Source of the DNA: an uncultured bacterium
GTDB lineage: Bacteria; Actinomycetota; Coriobacteriia; Coriobacteriales; Coriobacteriaceae
DNA: 64,000 nt
Direction of reading: 5' to 3'
NCBI GenBank assembly: GCA_905215525.1
Contig: CAJMQJ010000010.1
Span: forward strand, 1 to 64,000
The number at the start of each line of letters is the position of its first letter. Within the stretch, counting starts at the first letter, position 1. The notes under the pieces are model-generated. The model saw only the letters and a program-made list of their open reading frames with translations. It had not been told where the DNA came from and did no database searches. The translations under genes and the position numbers were made by a program. Of this stretch, positions 52,958-62,149 are shown in pieces.

Positions 52958-53707
52958 TTAGGAGCGGGCGGCTCCGTCGACGGGGAGCACGGCGCCCGTG
53001 ACATAGGAGGACATGTCGCTCGCCAGGAAAACAAAGGCGTTGGCGACATCCTCGGGCTCGCCCATGCGGCCCAGCGGAATGGTGGCGATGATGGGCTTGA
53101 TGACTTCTTCGGGCAGGTTAGCGACCATGTCGGTCTTGGTCACGCCAGGTGCGACGGCATTGACGCGAATGCCCATGGGGGCGAGCTCGCGCGAGAGCGA
53201 CTGGACCATGCCGTTGACGGCAAATTTGGACGTGGGGTAACCGACGCCGGAGGGCTGGCCGTACTTGGCGACCATCGAGCTCGTGGTGGTGATGGTGCCG
53301 CCGTGGCCGGCCTCGGTCATGATCTTGGCGGCAGCCTGGTGGCCATTAAAGACGGCGACGACATTGAGGTCCATGACCTTTGCAAACTCCTCGGCAGTGT
53401 AGTCCAAAAGGGGCGAGCGCTGGGAGATGCCGGCATTGTTGACGACCGTGTCCAGGCCGCCCATATCGGTGGCAGCTTGGGTAAAGGCCTCGGTTACGGC
53501 CTCGAGCGAGGTGAGGTCGCAGGAGCGGCCCCAGACCTTGGCCTCGGGATAGGCGGCCGCCAGCTTCTCAACGGCTGCGTCGGCAGTTTCCTGGCGCGAG
53601 CCAAAGACGGTGACGGCGGCGCCTTCCTCGATAAAACGGCAGGCGATGGCATAGCCGATTCCGCGCGTGCCGCCGGTGATGATTGCTTTCTTGCCCTCGA
53701 GCAACAT
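52958..53707 (-). CDS. Short-chain dehydrogenase/reductase (FabG-like)
   Basis: This 249-residue classical SDR has the nucleotide site TGGTRGIGYAIA near residue 12, DLTS with its acidic turn, NNAGISQRSPL, the Ser in ITTTSSMVAKYG, YxxxK in GYPTSKFAVNGM and PGVTKTDM near the end. Classical SDRs reduce ketones or oxidise alcohols with NAD(P)H; the precise substrate is not evident, and a 3-oxoacyl reductase or steroid/bile-acid dehydrogenase role is possible in a gut bacterium. The ATG follows GAGAGGAAG. It is monocistronic. Confidence 0.88.
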   Translation of the reverse strand: MLLEGKKAIITGGTRGIGYAIACRFIEEGAAVTVFGSRQETADAAVEKLAAAYPEAKVWGRSCDLTSLEAVTEAFTQAATDMGGLDTVVNNAGISQRSPLLDYTAEEFAKVMDLNVVAVFNGHQAAAKIMTEAGHGGTITTTSSMVAKYGQPSGVGYPTSKFAVNGMVQSLSRELAPMGIRVNAVAPGVTKTDMVANLPEEVIKPIIATIPLGRMGEPEDVANAFVFLASDMSSYVTGAVLPVDGAARS

Positions 53708-53862
53708 AGTGCTTCCTCTCTTTGCGGGCGGATATATGCAGCACAGCATAACGGCAGCCAAAATCGGCTCCGGCTGCATGTCGGCGAACGGTACCCCCGG
53801 CTGTCAGGAGCGGCCAAGTCGTTCAAATGCGGATTGCGCCAATACGCCCCATGCGCGCAAGC

Positions 53863-53898
53863 AAAGGGGCTCCCGTCCACTGCTGAACGGGAGCCCCT
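53863..53898 (-). terminator. Intrinsic terminator of homoserine dehydrogenase gene
   Basis: On the minus strand AGGGGCTCCCGT pairs with ACGGGAGCCCCT over a 9-nt loop, followed by TTTGC. Confidence 0.85.
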
Positions 53899-53929
53899 CA
53901 CACATATAGGCCGTAGAGCGAAAATCGAA

Positions 53930-55273
53930 TTAGTTGGCCATGACGCCTTCGGACCAGGCCTCGACGTCCTCGATGCGCAGGACGTTGGCGACCTCGGCCA
54001 CGCAGTCGACGCTGGCAAGCTCGGCGGCGGCAGCCTGGACGTCCTTCTCGAGTGCGCGGTGCGTCAGGAAGATGACCGAGCAGGCATCGCTGACGCCCGA
54101 CTTGCCGTCCTCGACCTGGTTGATGAGCGAGGTCGAGATGTTGTGCTTGGCAAAGATGTCGACCGTCTCGGACAGGGCGCCCACGCGGTCGGCGACCTTC
54201 AGGCGCACATAGTACTTGGTCTGGAGCTCGTCCATAGGCTTAAAGGCGAGGTTGTGACCATAGGGCTCAATCTCGGGCAGCGGAGCCACGCCGCGGCTGA
54301 TCTGCTCGGAGAGCGACAGGATATCGCCCACGACGGCGCTCGCGGTGGGGAAGGAGCCTGCGCCGGCACCGTAGAACATGGTCTCGCCCACGGCGTCGCC
54401 CACCACGTAGACAGCGTTCATGGCGCCGTTGACCTTGGCAAGCATGTGGTCGGCGGGGATCAGCGTGGGATGCACACGGACGTCGACGCCGGCGTCGGTG
54501 TTGCGTGCGATGCCCAGCAGCTTGATGGTGTAGCCGAGCTCGCGGGCCTGGGCAATGTCCTCGGCGCCGATGGTACGGATACCCTGCTGGTAGACATCGT
54601 CGGTGGTCACGCGGGTGCCAAAGCCGATGGAAGCGAGGATTGCCGTCTTGCTGGCGGCGTCGAAGCCGTCGACGTCGGCGGACGGGTCGGCCTCGGCATA
54701 GCCCTTTGCCTGGGCGTCGGCGAGCACGTCAGCGTAATCGGCGCCCTCGGCGTCCATGCGCGACAGGATATAGTTGGTGGTGCCGTTGAGGATGCCGGCG
54801 ATGGTCAGGATCTTGTTGCCCACCAGGTCGTGCTCGAGCGTGCTCACGATGGGGATGCCGCCGCCGCAGCTGGCCTCGCACTTAATCTGCACGCCGCACG
54901 CGCGCGCCTTCTCGGCGAGCGTCTCGACATGACGGCCCAGCAGGGCCTTGTTGGCAGAGACGACGTGCTTGCCGTTCTCGAAGGCGGTGGTGAAGATCTC
55001 GGTCGCGGGATGCTCGCCGCCGATGAGCTCGACGACGATGTCGACGGCGGGGTCGGTGACGACGTCGTGCCAGTCGCTCGTAAAGGCCTCGCGCTCAATA
55101 CCGGCGGCTTCGGCCTGCTCCCAGGCAAGCGCGCAGGCGCGGGTCAGCTTAAGGTCGATGCCGTAGGCGGCCAGGTACTCATCGTGGTGGCTCTTGATCA
55201 AACGGGCCACGCCGCCGCCGACGGTTCCCAGACCGATCAGACCGACGTTCACGGTGCGCAGGGGTTCGCTCAT
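53930..55273 (-). CDS. hom: Homoserine dehydrogenase
   Basis: This 447-residue protein has an N-terminal NAD(P)-binding Rossmann start (NVGLIGLGTVGGGVARLI). The substrate-binding block (VVSANKALLGRH, GGGIPIVSTLEHDLVGNKILTIAGILNGTTNYILSRM, YAEADPSADVDGFDAASKTAILASIGFG) is fully conserved with the catalytic Lys and Asp. A C-terminal ACT domain (about 375-447) gives feedback control by threonine. It reduces aspartate semialdehyde to homoserine for threonine and methionine. It stands alone here with its own terminator, separate from other threonine genes. Confidence 0.95.
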   Translation of the reverse strand: MSEPLRTVNVGLIGLGTVGGGVARLIKSHHDEYLAAYGIDLKLTRACALAWEQAEAAGIEREAFTSDWHDVVTDPAVDIVVELIGGEHPATEIFTTAFENGKHVVSANKALLGRHVETLAEKARACGVQIKCEASCGGGIPIVSTLEHDLVGNKILTIAGILNGTTNYILSRMDAEGADYADVLADAQAKGYAEADPSADVDGFDAASKTAILASIGFGTRVTTDDVYQQGIRTIGAEDIAQARELGYTIKLLGIARNTDAGVDVRVHPTLIPADHMLAKVNGAMNAVYVVGDAVGETMFYGAGAGSFPTASAVVGDILSLSEQISRGVAPLPEIEPYGHNLAFKPMDELQTKYYVRLKVADRVGALSETVDIFAKHNISTSLINQVEDGKSGVSDACSVIFLTHRALEKDVQAAAAELASVDCVAEVANVLRIEDVEAWSEGVMAN

Positions 55274-55523
55274 AGATAGCTCCTTCGTGCATCTTGTGGA
55301 TGGATTAACTGCTTATAGGTTGAGTGCATTCTAGCGTGAAGTGCGGGCGCGTGCTTGCCAGGCAGCTGGAGCTGTGCAAAACGCTACCCCCGAAACGCTG
55401 CGGAAATATTGGAAACACACTCGCTACAAACGAACTTCCGTAACAAACTGTCAACGTTTGCGCCATAAGGTTTGCCCTGTACCGCAAGACGGCCGCACCG
55501 CGGCCAGCGAAAAGGGGGACACC

Positions 55524-56690
55524 ATGTTTAGCATCAATAACGTACTTAACCGCAGGAGTTTCTTGGCTGGCGCCGCGGCGTTCGGTAGCACCGCGGCACT
55601 CGCTGGTTGCTCGTCGGGTGGCTCGGACGGCGGCTCCGCCGATGACGGCAAGACCTTCAAGATCGGTGTCATCGGCCCTCTGACCGGCGCCGCGGCAACC
55701 TATGGCGTTTCGGCCGAGAAGGGTGCCAAGCTCGCCGCCAAGGATTTTTCGACCAAGGACCTCAAACTCTCGCTTAAGTCCGAGGATGACGTCGCCGACG
55801 GCGAGAAGGCCATCAACGCCTTCAATACCCTGTGTGACTGGGGCATGCAGGCTCTCGTCGGCCCCGTCACCACCGGTGCCGCCGTCGCTGTCTCTGGCGA
55901 GATCGCCGACGACATACTCATGGTCACGCCTTCGGCCTCGTCGCTCGATGTCACCAAGGGAAAGACCACGGTCTTCCAGGTTTGCTTCACCGACCCCATC
56001 ATGGGCACCAGCGCCGCGAAGTTCTTGGCCGAGAAGTACGCGGACGCCAAGATCGCCCTGTTCTACAACTCCGGCGATACGTACAGCTCGGGCGTTGCCG
56101 ACGCCTTTGCCGAGCAGGCCAAGGCATCCAAGCTCGATGTCGTCGATACCGAGACCTTTAAGGACGACTCTTCCACGAGCTTTACCAACCAGCTCACCAA
56201 GGCCAAGGAGGCCGGCGCCACGCTTATCTTTGCTCCGATCTATTACACGCCGGCGTCCGTTTTGCTCAAGAACGCCAAGGACATGGGATACGACATGACG
56301 CTTATGGGCACCGACGGCATGGACGGCCTGCTCTCCGTTGAGGGCTTCGATACCTCTCTTGCCGAGGGCGTGCTGCTCATGACCCCGTTCTCTGCTGACG
56401 ATGAGAAGAACGCCGACTTCGTCAAGGCCTATAAGGACGCCTACGACGAGACGCCCAATCAGTTTGCCGCCGATGCCTATGACTGCGTCCATGCGATTGC
56501 CGAGGCTATCGATAAAGCGGGCATCGACATTACGGCTGACGGTGCCGATATTGCCGACGACCTTGCCCACGCCATGCGCAAGATCAAGATCGAGGGCCTG
56601 ACGGGCGAGCTGACGTGGAACGACAAGGGCCAGGTCGAAAAGCCCGCCACAGCCTATGTGATTCAGGACGGCAAGTACATCGCCGCCTAA
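55524..56690 (+). CDS. Branched-chain amino acid ABC transporter substrate-binding lipoprotein 1
   Basis: This 388-residue type I periplasmic-binding protein has a twin-arginine-like start (NRRSFLAG) and a lipobox ALAGC, so it is lipid-anchored outside the membrane. The mature domain contains FKIGVIGPLTGAAATYG, the family block for Leu/Ile/Val binding, and GATLIFAPIYYTPASVLLKNAKDMGYD. AAAGGGGGACACC precedes the ATG. It is about 68% alike by eye to the next gene, so the pair arose by tandem duplication. It begins the liv operon region. Confidence 0.92.
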   Translation: MFSINNVLNRRSFLAGAAAFGSTAALAGCSSGGSDGGSADDGKTFKIGVIGPLTGAAATYGVSAEKGAKLAAKDFSTKDLKLSLKSEDDVADGEKAINAFNTLCDWGMQALVGPVTTGAAVAVSGEIADDILMVTPSASSLDVTKGKTTVFQVCFTDPIMGTSAAKFLAEKYADAKIALFYNSGDTYSSGVADAFAEQAKASKLDVVDTETFKDDSSTSFTNQLTKAKEAGATLIFAPIYYTPASVLLKNAKDMGYDMTLMGTDGMDGLLSVEGFDTSLAEGVLLMTPFSADDEKNADFVKAYKDAYDETPNQFAADAYDCVHAIAEAIDKAGIDITADGADIADDLAHAMRKIKIEGLTGELTWNDKGQVEKPATAYVIQDGKYIAA

Positions 56691-56758
56691 GTGCGCATAA
56701 AGCGCGACCGGTGAGGCCGTTTTATTCAGGGCAGGGACGCCTGTAACAGAACGGAAAC

Positions 56759-56873
56759 ATTACTTTCACACAATAAAGTGGCATTACTGCATAAAGTAAT
56801 AGAAATACGCAGAATTATGGATAAACGAACAAATCCAAAGAAAAGTTGAAATAATCGCCACTTTCCTTAACTA
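56759..56873 (+). promoter_or_regulatory. Candidate promoter and inverted repeat between binding-protein genes
   Basis: TTGAAA (56846-56851), a 16-base spacer and TAACTA (56868-56873) form a plausible sigma-A promoter. Upstream, ATTACTTT (56759-56766) and AAAGTAAT (56793-56800) are an 8-bp inverted repeat that may bind a regulator. This would give the second binding protein its own expression. Confidence 0.4.
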
Positions 56874-56961
56874 AAGCGTCTAGTATTTTGCGAACGCCGA
56901 ACACGGCGAAGGATGGCCTGTCGGGTAACCGAAACCCGACGAGATTTGAGAGGAGAGCCGC

Positions 56962-58149
56962 ATGTCGAGCCTCACCGGTAAGTCATTGAACCCTGTTATG
57001 AATCGCAGGAGCGTTATCGCGAGCGCAGCAGGTCTGGGGGCGATGTCCATTCTAGCTGGCTGCTCCTCCAACGGCGGCGACAGCGGTTCCGCGTCGGGCG
57101 ACGCTTCGTTTAAGATCGGCACCATCGGCCCGCTGACCGGCGCCAACGCGTCCTACGGCAAGTCCGTTACACAGGCTGTCGAGCTTGGCTGCAAGGATTT
57201 CTCGACTAAGGAGCTGCCGCTTGTCAGCAAGGCCGAGGACGACCAGGCGGACGGCGAGAAGGCCGTCAACGCCTTCAACACCCTGCTCGACTGGGGCATG
57301 CAGGCCCTCGTCGGTCCGACCACCACGGGTGCGTCGGTCGCCGTTGCCGCCGAGTGCGGCAACGACCCCGAGACGTTCATGATCACCCCGTCCGCGTCCT
57401 CCGAGGACGTTACCAAGGGCAAGGATTGCGTCTTCCAGGTTTGCTTTACCGACCCCAACCAAGGTGTCAACGCTGCCAAGTTCCTGGCAGAGAAGTATGC
57501 GAACGAGAAGTTCGTGCTGTTCTATAACTCCGGCGACGCCTATTCTTCGGGCATCGCAGATTCCTTTAAGGCCCAGGCCGCTAAGTCTAAGCTTGAGATT
57601 GTCGACGAGGAGACCTTTAAGGACGACTCCGCCACGAGCTTTACCAACCAGCTGACCAAGGCCAAGCAGGCAGGCGCCACCATGATCTTTGCGCCGATCT
57701 ACTACACGCCGGCGTCCGTCCTGCTCAAGAACGCCAAGGACATGGGCTACGACGTCAAGATGATGGGCTGCGACGGCATGGACGGCATCCTGGGCGTTGA
57801 GGGCTTCGACACCTCTCTTGCCGAGGGTCTGCTGCTCATGACCCCGTTCTCCGCCGACGACGAGAAGAATGCCGACTTCGTCAACGCTTACAAGGATAAG
57901 TACGGCGATACTCCCGACCAGTTTGCCGCCGACGCCTACGACGGCGTGCATGCTGTGGTCGAGGCTCTTAAGGAGGCCGGCCTGGGCGTCGACGCCGACC
58001 CCACCGAGGTTGCCGAGAAGCTTCCCGGGGCTATGCTCAAGATTACTGTTGACGGCCTGACTGGCAAGCTCTCCTGGAACGACAAGGGTCAGGTCCAGAA
58101 GGACCCGACGGCGTACGTCATTACCGACGGCAAGTACGTACAGGCCTAA
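56962..58149 (+). CDS. Branched-chain amino acid ABC transporter substrate-binding lipoprotein 2
   Basis: This is a 395-residue paralogue of the preceding protein with a signal peptide (NRRSVIASAAGLGAMSILAGC) whose Cys is the lipid attachment site. Conserved blocks are IGTIGPLTGANASYG, LVGPTTTGASVAV, VCFTDPNQGVNAAKFLAEKYA and MIFAPIYYTPASVLLKNAKDMGYDVK. The differences lie mostly in solvent-exposed and ligand-side regions, so the two may differ in ligand preference while sharing the same membrane complex. GAGAGGAGAGC precedes the ATG. Confidence 0.92.
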   Translation: MSSLTGKSLNPVMNRRSVIASAAGLGAMSILAGCSSNGGDSGSASGDASFKIGTIGPLTGANASYGKSVTQAVELGCKDFSTKELPLVSKAEDDQADGEKAVNAFNTLLDWGMQALVGPTTTGASVAVAAECGNDPETFMITPSASSEDVTKGKDCVFQVCFTDPNQGVNAAKFLAEKYANEKFVLFYNSGDAYSSGIADSFKAQAAKSKLEIVDEETFKDDSATSFTNQLTKAKQAGATMIFAPIYYTPASVLLKNAKDMGYDVKMMGCDGMDGILGVEGFDTSLAEGLLLMTPFSADDEKNADFVNAYKDKYGDTPDQFAADAYDGVHAVVEALKEAGLGVDADPTEVAEKLPGAMLKITVDGLTGKLSWNDKGQVQKDPTAYVITDGKYVQA

Positions 58150-58180
58150 TAGGCCGCCTTACATAGAGCGGTTTTGATCC

Positions 58181-58242
58181 CAAGCAGGGGAGGTTTTGGC
58201 CTTCCCTGCTTGCTTGGTATCTAGGGACGATGTAACGTCCCT
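58181..58242 (+). terminator. Two stem-loops between binding protein and livH
   Basis: CAAGCAGGGGAGG with CCTTCCCTGCTTG (58181-58212) and AGGGACG with CGTCCCT (58223-58242, followed by GTTTCAT) probably stabilise or partly terminate the binding-protein message, giving more binding protein than permease. Confidence 0.55.
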
Positions 58243-58288
58243 GTTTCATACATCAACTGGAAACCTATTCGAAAGGGGGATGTGGAAC

Positions 58289-59170
58289 ATGACGGTCTTT
58301 ATCCAATACCTGGTCAACGGCCTGTCCATGGGCAGCGTCTACGCCATCATCGCGTTGGGCTACACCATGGTCTACGGTATCGCCAAGATGCTCAACTTCG
58401 CTCACGGCGACGTCATCATGGTCGGTGCCTATGTCTCGTTCTGCGCCACGTCGTATCTCGGCCTCCCGGGCTGGGCATCTGTAATTCTCTCTTGTGTGGT
58501 CTGCACGGTTCTCGGTGTTCTCATCGAGGGTCTGGCATACAAGCCGCTGCGTCAGGCGGGCCCGCTGGCCGTTCTGATCACGGCCATCGGCGTGTCCTAC
58601 TTCCTGCAGAACGCCGCGCAGCTCCTGTGGGGCGCCACGCCCAAGAACTTTACTTCGCTCGTCACCTTCCAGGTGCCGGAGTTCTTGGCCAAGTTTAACG
58701 TAAGCGCCGTCTCGCTCGTCACCATCGTCGCCTGCCTGGTTATCATGGCCGGCCTGATGTTCTTTACAGGTAAGACCAAGATGGGCAAGGCCATGCGCGC
58801 CGTGTCCGAGGACAAGGCCGCCGCTCAGCTCATGGGCATCAACGTCAACCGCACCATCTCGATGACGTTTGCCATCGGCTCTGCCCTTGCCGCCATCGCC
58901 GGCGTGCTCCTGTGCTCCTACTCGCCGGTGTTACAGCCCACCACGGGCGCCATGCCTGGCATCAAGGCCTTCGACGCTGCCGTTTTCGGCGGCATCGGCT
59001 CCATCCCCGGTGCCTTTGTCGGCGGTATTCTCATCGGCATCATCGAGGCGATGGCTCAGGCTTACATTTCCACGAGCCTTGCCAACTCCATCGTCTTTGG
59101 TGTTTTGATTATCGTCCTGCTCGTCAAGCCTGCCGGCCTCTTGGGCAAGTACGTCCCCGAGAAGGTGTAG
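58289..59170 (+). CDS. livH: Branched-chain amino acid ABC permease LivH
   Basis: This 293-residue permease has eight or so hydrophobic segments, including QYLVNGLSMGSVYAIIALGYTMVYGIAKMLNFAHGDVIMVGAYV, and the cytoplasmic coupling loop around TKMGKAMRAVSEDKAAAQLMGINVN. GGIGSIPGAFVGGILIGIIEAMAQAY is conserved near the end. ATG at 58289 with AAAGGGGGA is the best start; other in-frame starts upstream lack a proper spacing. It forms the membrane channel with LivM. Confidence 0.95.
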   Translation: MTVFIQYLVNGLSMGSVYAIIALGYTMVYGIAKMLNFAHGDVIMVGAYVSFCATSYLGLPGWASVILSCVVCTVLGVLIEGLAYKPLRQAGPLAVLITAIGVSYFLQNAAQLLWGATPKNFTSLVTFQVPEFLAKFNVSAVSLVTIVACLVIMAGLMFFTGKTKMGKAMRAVSEDKAAAQLMGINVNRTISMTFAIGSALAAIAGVLLCSYSPVLQPTTGAMPGIKAFDAAVFGGIGSIPGAFVGGILIGIIEAMAQAYISTSLANSIVFGVLIIVLLVKPAGLLGKYVPEKV

Positions 59171-59179
59171 GTGAGCGTT

Positions 59180-60259
59180 ATGAAGTTCCTTAAAGACAAG
59201 CAGACGCGTCACGACTTTGTCACGTACGCCATGTGCATCGTGGCATTCGCCATCGTGTTCTTTATGCAGTCCAACCATATGATCCCGCGCATGATCGCCG
59301 GTCAGCTGGTTCCCATCACGGCCTACATCGTTATGGCCATCTCGCTCAACCTCGTCGTCGGTATTGCGGGCGACTTGTCGCTGGGCCACGCGGGCTTTAT
59401 GAGTGTCGGCGCCTATACGGGCATCGTTACCGCCGTCGCGCTGGAGAGCGCCGTTCCGTCCGATCCGATGCGCCTGATCATCAGCATTGTGGTCGGCGCT
59501 ATCGCTGCCGCCATCCTGGGCTTCTTGATCGGCATCCCGGTCCTTCGCCTGAGCGGCGATTACCTGGCTATCGTGACGCTGGCCTTTGGCGAGATCATCA
59601 AAGAGATCGTCACCTGCCTCATTGTGGGCGTCGATTCCCGCGGTCTGCACGTGATCTTTAACATCACGGGCAACTCTACGATCGACGACCTGCACCTGCT
59701 TGAGGACGGCACCGCCATCATCAAGGGTGCCCAGGGCGCATCGGGCGTGTCGACCTATTCGACCTTCCTTGCCGGCGCCATCCTGGTTATGGTCGCGCTC
59801 GTGATTGTACTCAACCTGGTTCGCAGCCGTACCGGCCGTGCCATCATGGCCGTGCGCGATAACAAGATTGCAGCCGAGTCCGTAGGCATCTCCGTCACCG
59901 AGTACCGCATGATCGCCTTCGTGGTTTCCGCTGCCCTCGCCGGTGCTGCCGGAGCTCTCTTCGGCGGTAACTTCTCGCAGCTCTCCGCCACCAAGTTCGA
60001 CTTCAACACGTCGATCCTCATTCTGGTGTTCGTGGTCCTGGGCGGCCTGGGCAACATGCGCGGTTCCGTCATCGCGGCGGCGTTGCTCACGGTGCTTCCC
60101 GAGCTGCTCCGTCAGTTCTCGGACTACCGCATGCTCATCTACGCCATCGTGTTGATCCTGGTCATGATCTTTACCAACAACCCGCAGCTCAAGGCGTTCT
60201 TCGCACGCATTAAGGACCGCTTTGCTTCCAAGAAGGAGGTGGCAGCCGATGCCCAGTAA
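59180..60259 (+). CDS. livM: Branched-chain amino acid ABC permease LivM
   Basis: This permease of about 359 residues has ten hydrophobic segments. Conserved features are LNLVVGIAGDLSLGHAGFMSVGAYTG, the DYLAIVTLAFGEIIKEI block, and the coupling loop SRTGRAIMAVRDNKIAAESVGISVTEYRM. The C-terminus has VVLGGLGNMRGSVIAAALLTVLPELLR. ATG at 59180 follows AGGTGAG; a GTG nine bases earlier may also serve. The stop overlaps the livG start, so translation is coupled. Confidence 0.95.
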   Translation: MKFLKDKQTRHDFVTYAMCIVAFAIVFFMQSNHMIPRMIAGQLVPITAYIVMAISLNLVVGIAGDLSLGHAGFMSVGAYTGIVTAVALESAVPSDPMRLIISIVVGAIAAAILGFLIGIPVLRLSGDYLAIVTLAFGEIIKEIVTCLIVGVDSRGLHVIFNITGNSTIDDLHLLEDGTAIIKGAQGASGVSTYSTFLAGAILVMVALVIVLNLVRSRTGRAIMAVRDNKIAAESVGISVTEYRMIAFVVSAALAGAAGALFGGNFSQLSATKFDFNTSILILVFVVLGGLGNMRGSVIAAALLTVLPELLRQFSDYRMLIYAIVLILVMIFTNNPQLKAFFARIKDRFASKKEVAADAQ

Positions 60260-61109
60260 ATTTGAGCTCAACAAGGGTAAGATGGTCCCGTATCCTTCTG
60301 GCGCCATCGTTCCCGATCGCGATCTGGGCCAGCGCCCGGCACTCGAGTGCATCCACCTGGGCATTGAGTTCGGTGGCCTTAAGGCAGTCGACGACTTTAG
60401 CCTGACTATCGGCAAGACCGAGATCGCCGGTCTGATCGGCCCCAACGGTGCCGGAAAGACCACGGTCTTCAACCTGCTCACCAAGGTGTATCAGCCCACG
60501 CACGGCACCATCCTGCTCGACGGTGAGGACACCTCGGGCAAGTCGGTCTACCAGGTCAACCGCATGGGCATTGCCCGTACGTTCCAGAACATCCGCCTGT
60601 TCAACACCATGACGGTGGAGGACAACGTCAAGGTCGGTCTGCACAACCAGGAGCGCTATTCCGGTTTTGAGGGCGTGCTGCGCCTGCCGACGTACTGGAA
60701 GCACGAGAAGGCCGCCCATGAGCGTGCCATGGAGCTGCTCTCCATCTTTGATATGGAGCATCTGGCAAACGAACAGGCCGGCTCGCTGCCTTACGGCGCT
60801 CAGCGCCGCCTGGAGATCGTCCGCGCGCTTGCCACCAACCCCAAGCTGCTGCTGCTCGACGAGCCTGCCGCCGGCATGAACCCGTCCGAGACCGCGGAGC
60901 TCATGGAGAACATCGTTAAGATTCGCGACACCTTTGGCATCGCCATCATGCTTATCGAGCACGACATGTCGCTCGTCATGAATATTTGCGAGGGTATCTG
61001 CGTACTCAACTTTGGTAAGGTCATCGCCAAGGGCACGGCAGAGGAAATCCAGAACAACGACGCCGTTATCGAGGCATATCTGGGCAAGCAGGATAAGGGG
61101 GAGAACTAA
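60249..61109 (+). CDS. livG: Branched-chain amino acid ABC ATPase LivG
   Basis: This 286-residue ATPase has Walker A GPNGAGKTT, the Q-loop RTFQNIRLF, the signature region SLPYGAQRRLEIVRALATNPKLLLLDEP with Walker B, and the D-loop/His switch LIEHDMSLV. The signature is PYGAQRR where LSGGQ is usual, which is the family norm for LivG. The ATG overlaps the livM stop after AAGGAGG. It pairs with LivF to power uptake. Confidence 0.95.
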   Translation: MPSKFELNKGKMVPYPSGAIVPDRDLGQRPALECIHLGIEFGGLKAVDDFSLTIGKTEIAGLIGPNGAGKTTVFNLLTKVYQPTHGTILLDGEDTSGKSVYQVNRMGIARTFQNIRLFNTMTVEDNVKVGLHNQERYSGFEGVLRLPTYWKHEKAAHERAMELLSIFDMEHLANEQAGSLPYGAQRRLEIVRALATNPKLLLLDEPAAGMNPSETAELMENIVKIRDTFGIAIMLIEHDMSLVMNICEGICVLNFGKVIAKGTAEEIQNNDAVIEAYLGKQDKGEN

Positions 61110-61823
61110 ATGGCAGAGCCGATGCTTTCCGTCTACAACATCAACGTCTGGTACGGCGCCATCCACGCCATCAAGGACATCTCCTTTAACGTCAACGAGG
61201 GCGAGATCGTGGCTCTGATCGGTGCGAACGGTGCCGGCAAGTCCACAACGCTCAAGACCGTCTCGGGCCTGCTGCGCTCCAAGACCGGCTCCATCAAGTT
61301 TATGGGCGAGGACATTACTCATACGCCCGCCGATAAGCTGGTTGGTAAGGGCCTGGCCCAGGTGCCCGAGGGCCGTCGCGCCTTTTTGCAGATGACGGTC
61401 GAGGAGAACCTGGAGATGGGCGCCTACACGCAGCCCAAGTCCACGGTTGCTCCGGGCCTTGAGCGCGTCTACGAGCAGTTCCCGCGCCTGAAGGAGCGCC
61501 GTCGCCAAGTCGCCGGCACCCTTTCGGGCGGCGAGCAGCAGATGCTCGTTATGGGCCGCGCTCTTATGAGCAACCCCAAGCTGCTCATGCTCGACGAGCC
61601 TTCCATGGGCTTGGCGCCGATTCTGATTGAGCAGATCTTCCAGATTGTCGAGGATCTGCACAAGGCCGGTACCACGGTGCTTTTGGTCGAGCAGAACGCG
61701 CAGATGGCGCTCTCGATTGCCACGCGCGGCTACGTGCTCGAGACCGGCAAGATCACCATGACCGGCACGGGGCAAGAGCTTCTGCACGACGATAACGTCC
61801 GCAAAGCCTACCTGGGCGGTTAA
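61110..61823 (+). CDS. livF: Branched-chain amino acid ABC ATPase LivF
   Basis: This 237-residue ATPase has Walker A GANGAGKST, signature LSGGEQQMLVMGRALMSNPKLLMLDEPSMGLAP, and VLLVEQNAQMALSIATRGYVLETGKI near the end. The ATG directly follows the livG stop, with GGGGGAG upstream. Together LivHMGF and the two binding proteins form a complete high-affinity branched-chain amino acid importer. Its stop is followed within four bases by the second copy of the 169-bp repeat. Confidence 0.95.
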   Translation: MAEPMLSVYNINVWYGAIHAIKDISFNVNEGEIVALIGANGAGKSTTLKTVSGLLRSKTGSIKFMGEDITHTPADKLVGKGLAQVPEGRRAFLQMTVEENLEMGAYTQPKSTVAPGLERVYEQFPRLKERRRQVAGTLSGGEQQMLVMGRALMSNPKLLMLDEPSMGLAPILIEQIFQIVEDLHKAGTTVLLVEQNAQMALSIATRGYVLETGKITMTGTGQELLHDDNVRKAYLGG

Positions 61824-61826
61824 CTA

Positions 61827-61995
61827 GTTACGCGGTTTTACCAAACCGCGTAACGGCTTGACGCTGCAAGCCCGCCAGAGCGGCAATCTGCCTTTCAACT
61901 TCGGCGGCATGACCAGAAGGTCAATGCCGCCTCGTTTCAAGGCACCTTGTTCGCTCTGGCGGGTTTTCGCTGTCGTTGCCAAAACATCGACGTTG
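61827..61995 (+). repeat. 169-bp structured intergenic repeat, copy B (putative RNA/terminator)
   Basis: This is the second copy of the block at 3184-3352, with the same 12-bp leading hairpin, outer stem, inner AGAA-capped stem and trailing TTTTC. The differences are few and mainly outside the stems. The whole 61824-62149 spacer holds this repeat and the following long-arm hairpin; no gene lies in it. Confidence 0.7.
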
Positions 61996-62022
61996 TGGCA
62001 GATGCCAACGACTATTCCCTTT

Positions 62023-62091
62023 AAGTTGCGGTGGAATAGGGACTAAATGGGAGCCTCAGAGGTCAAAAGAGTCCTTATTCCACCGCAACTT
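62023..62091. repeat. Long-arm inverted repeat after repeat copy B
   Basis: A 22-bp arm beginning AAGTTGCGGTGGAATAGG pairs with the complement ending at 62091 with one mismatch, across a 25-nt loop. A smaller CGTTG/CAACG stem precedes it. The position relative to the 169-bp repeat is the same as at copy A, but the sequence is unrelated. Confidence 0.55.
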
Positions 62092-62149
62092 CATGGGGGT
62101 GTGTGACAATGCCCGTCGGAAAACATCTGCTGTCTTTGGGGGTCTATCT

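Noticed and set aside
52925..55279. 784-codon open frame on the plus strand
   Set aside because: It spans the antisense of both SDR and homoserine dehydrogenase genes and their terminator, so it cannot be a real protein.
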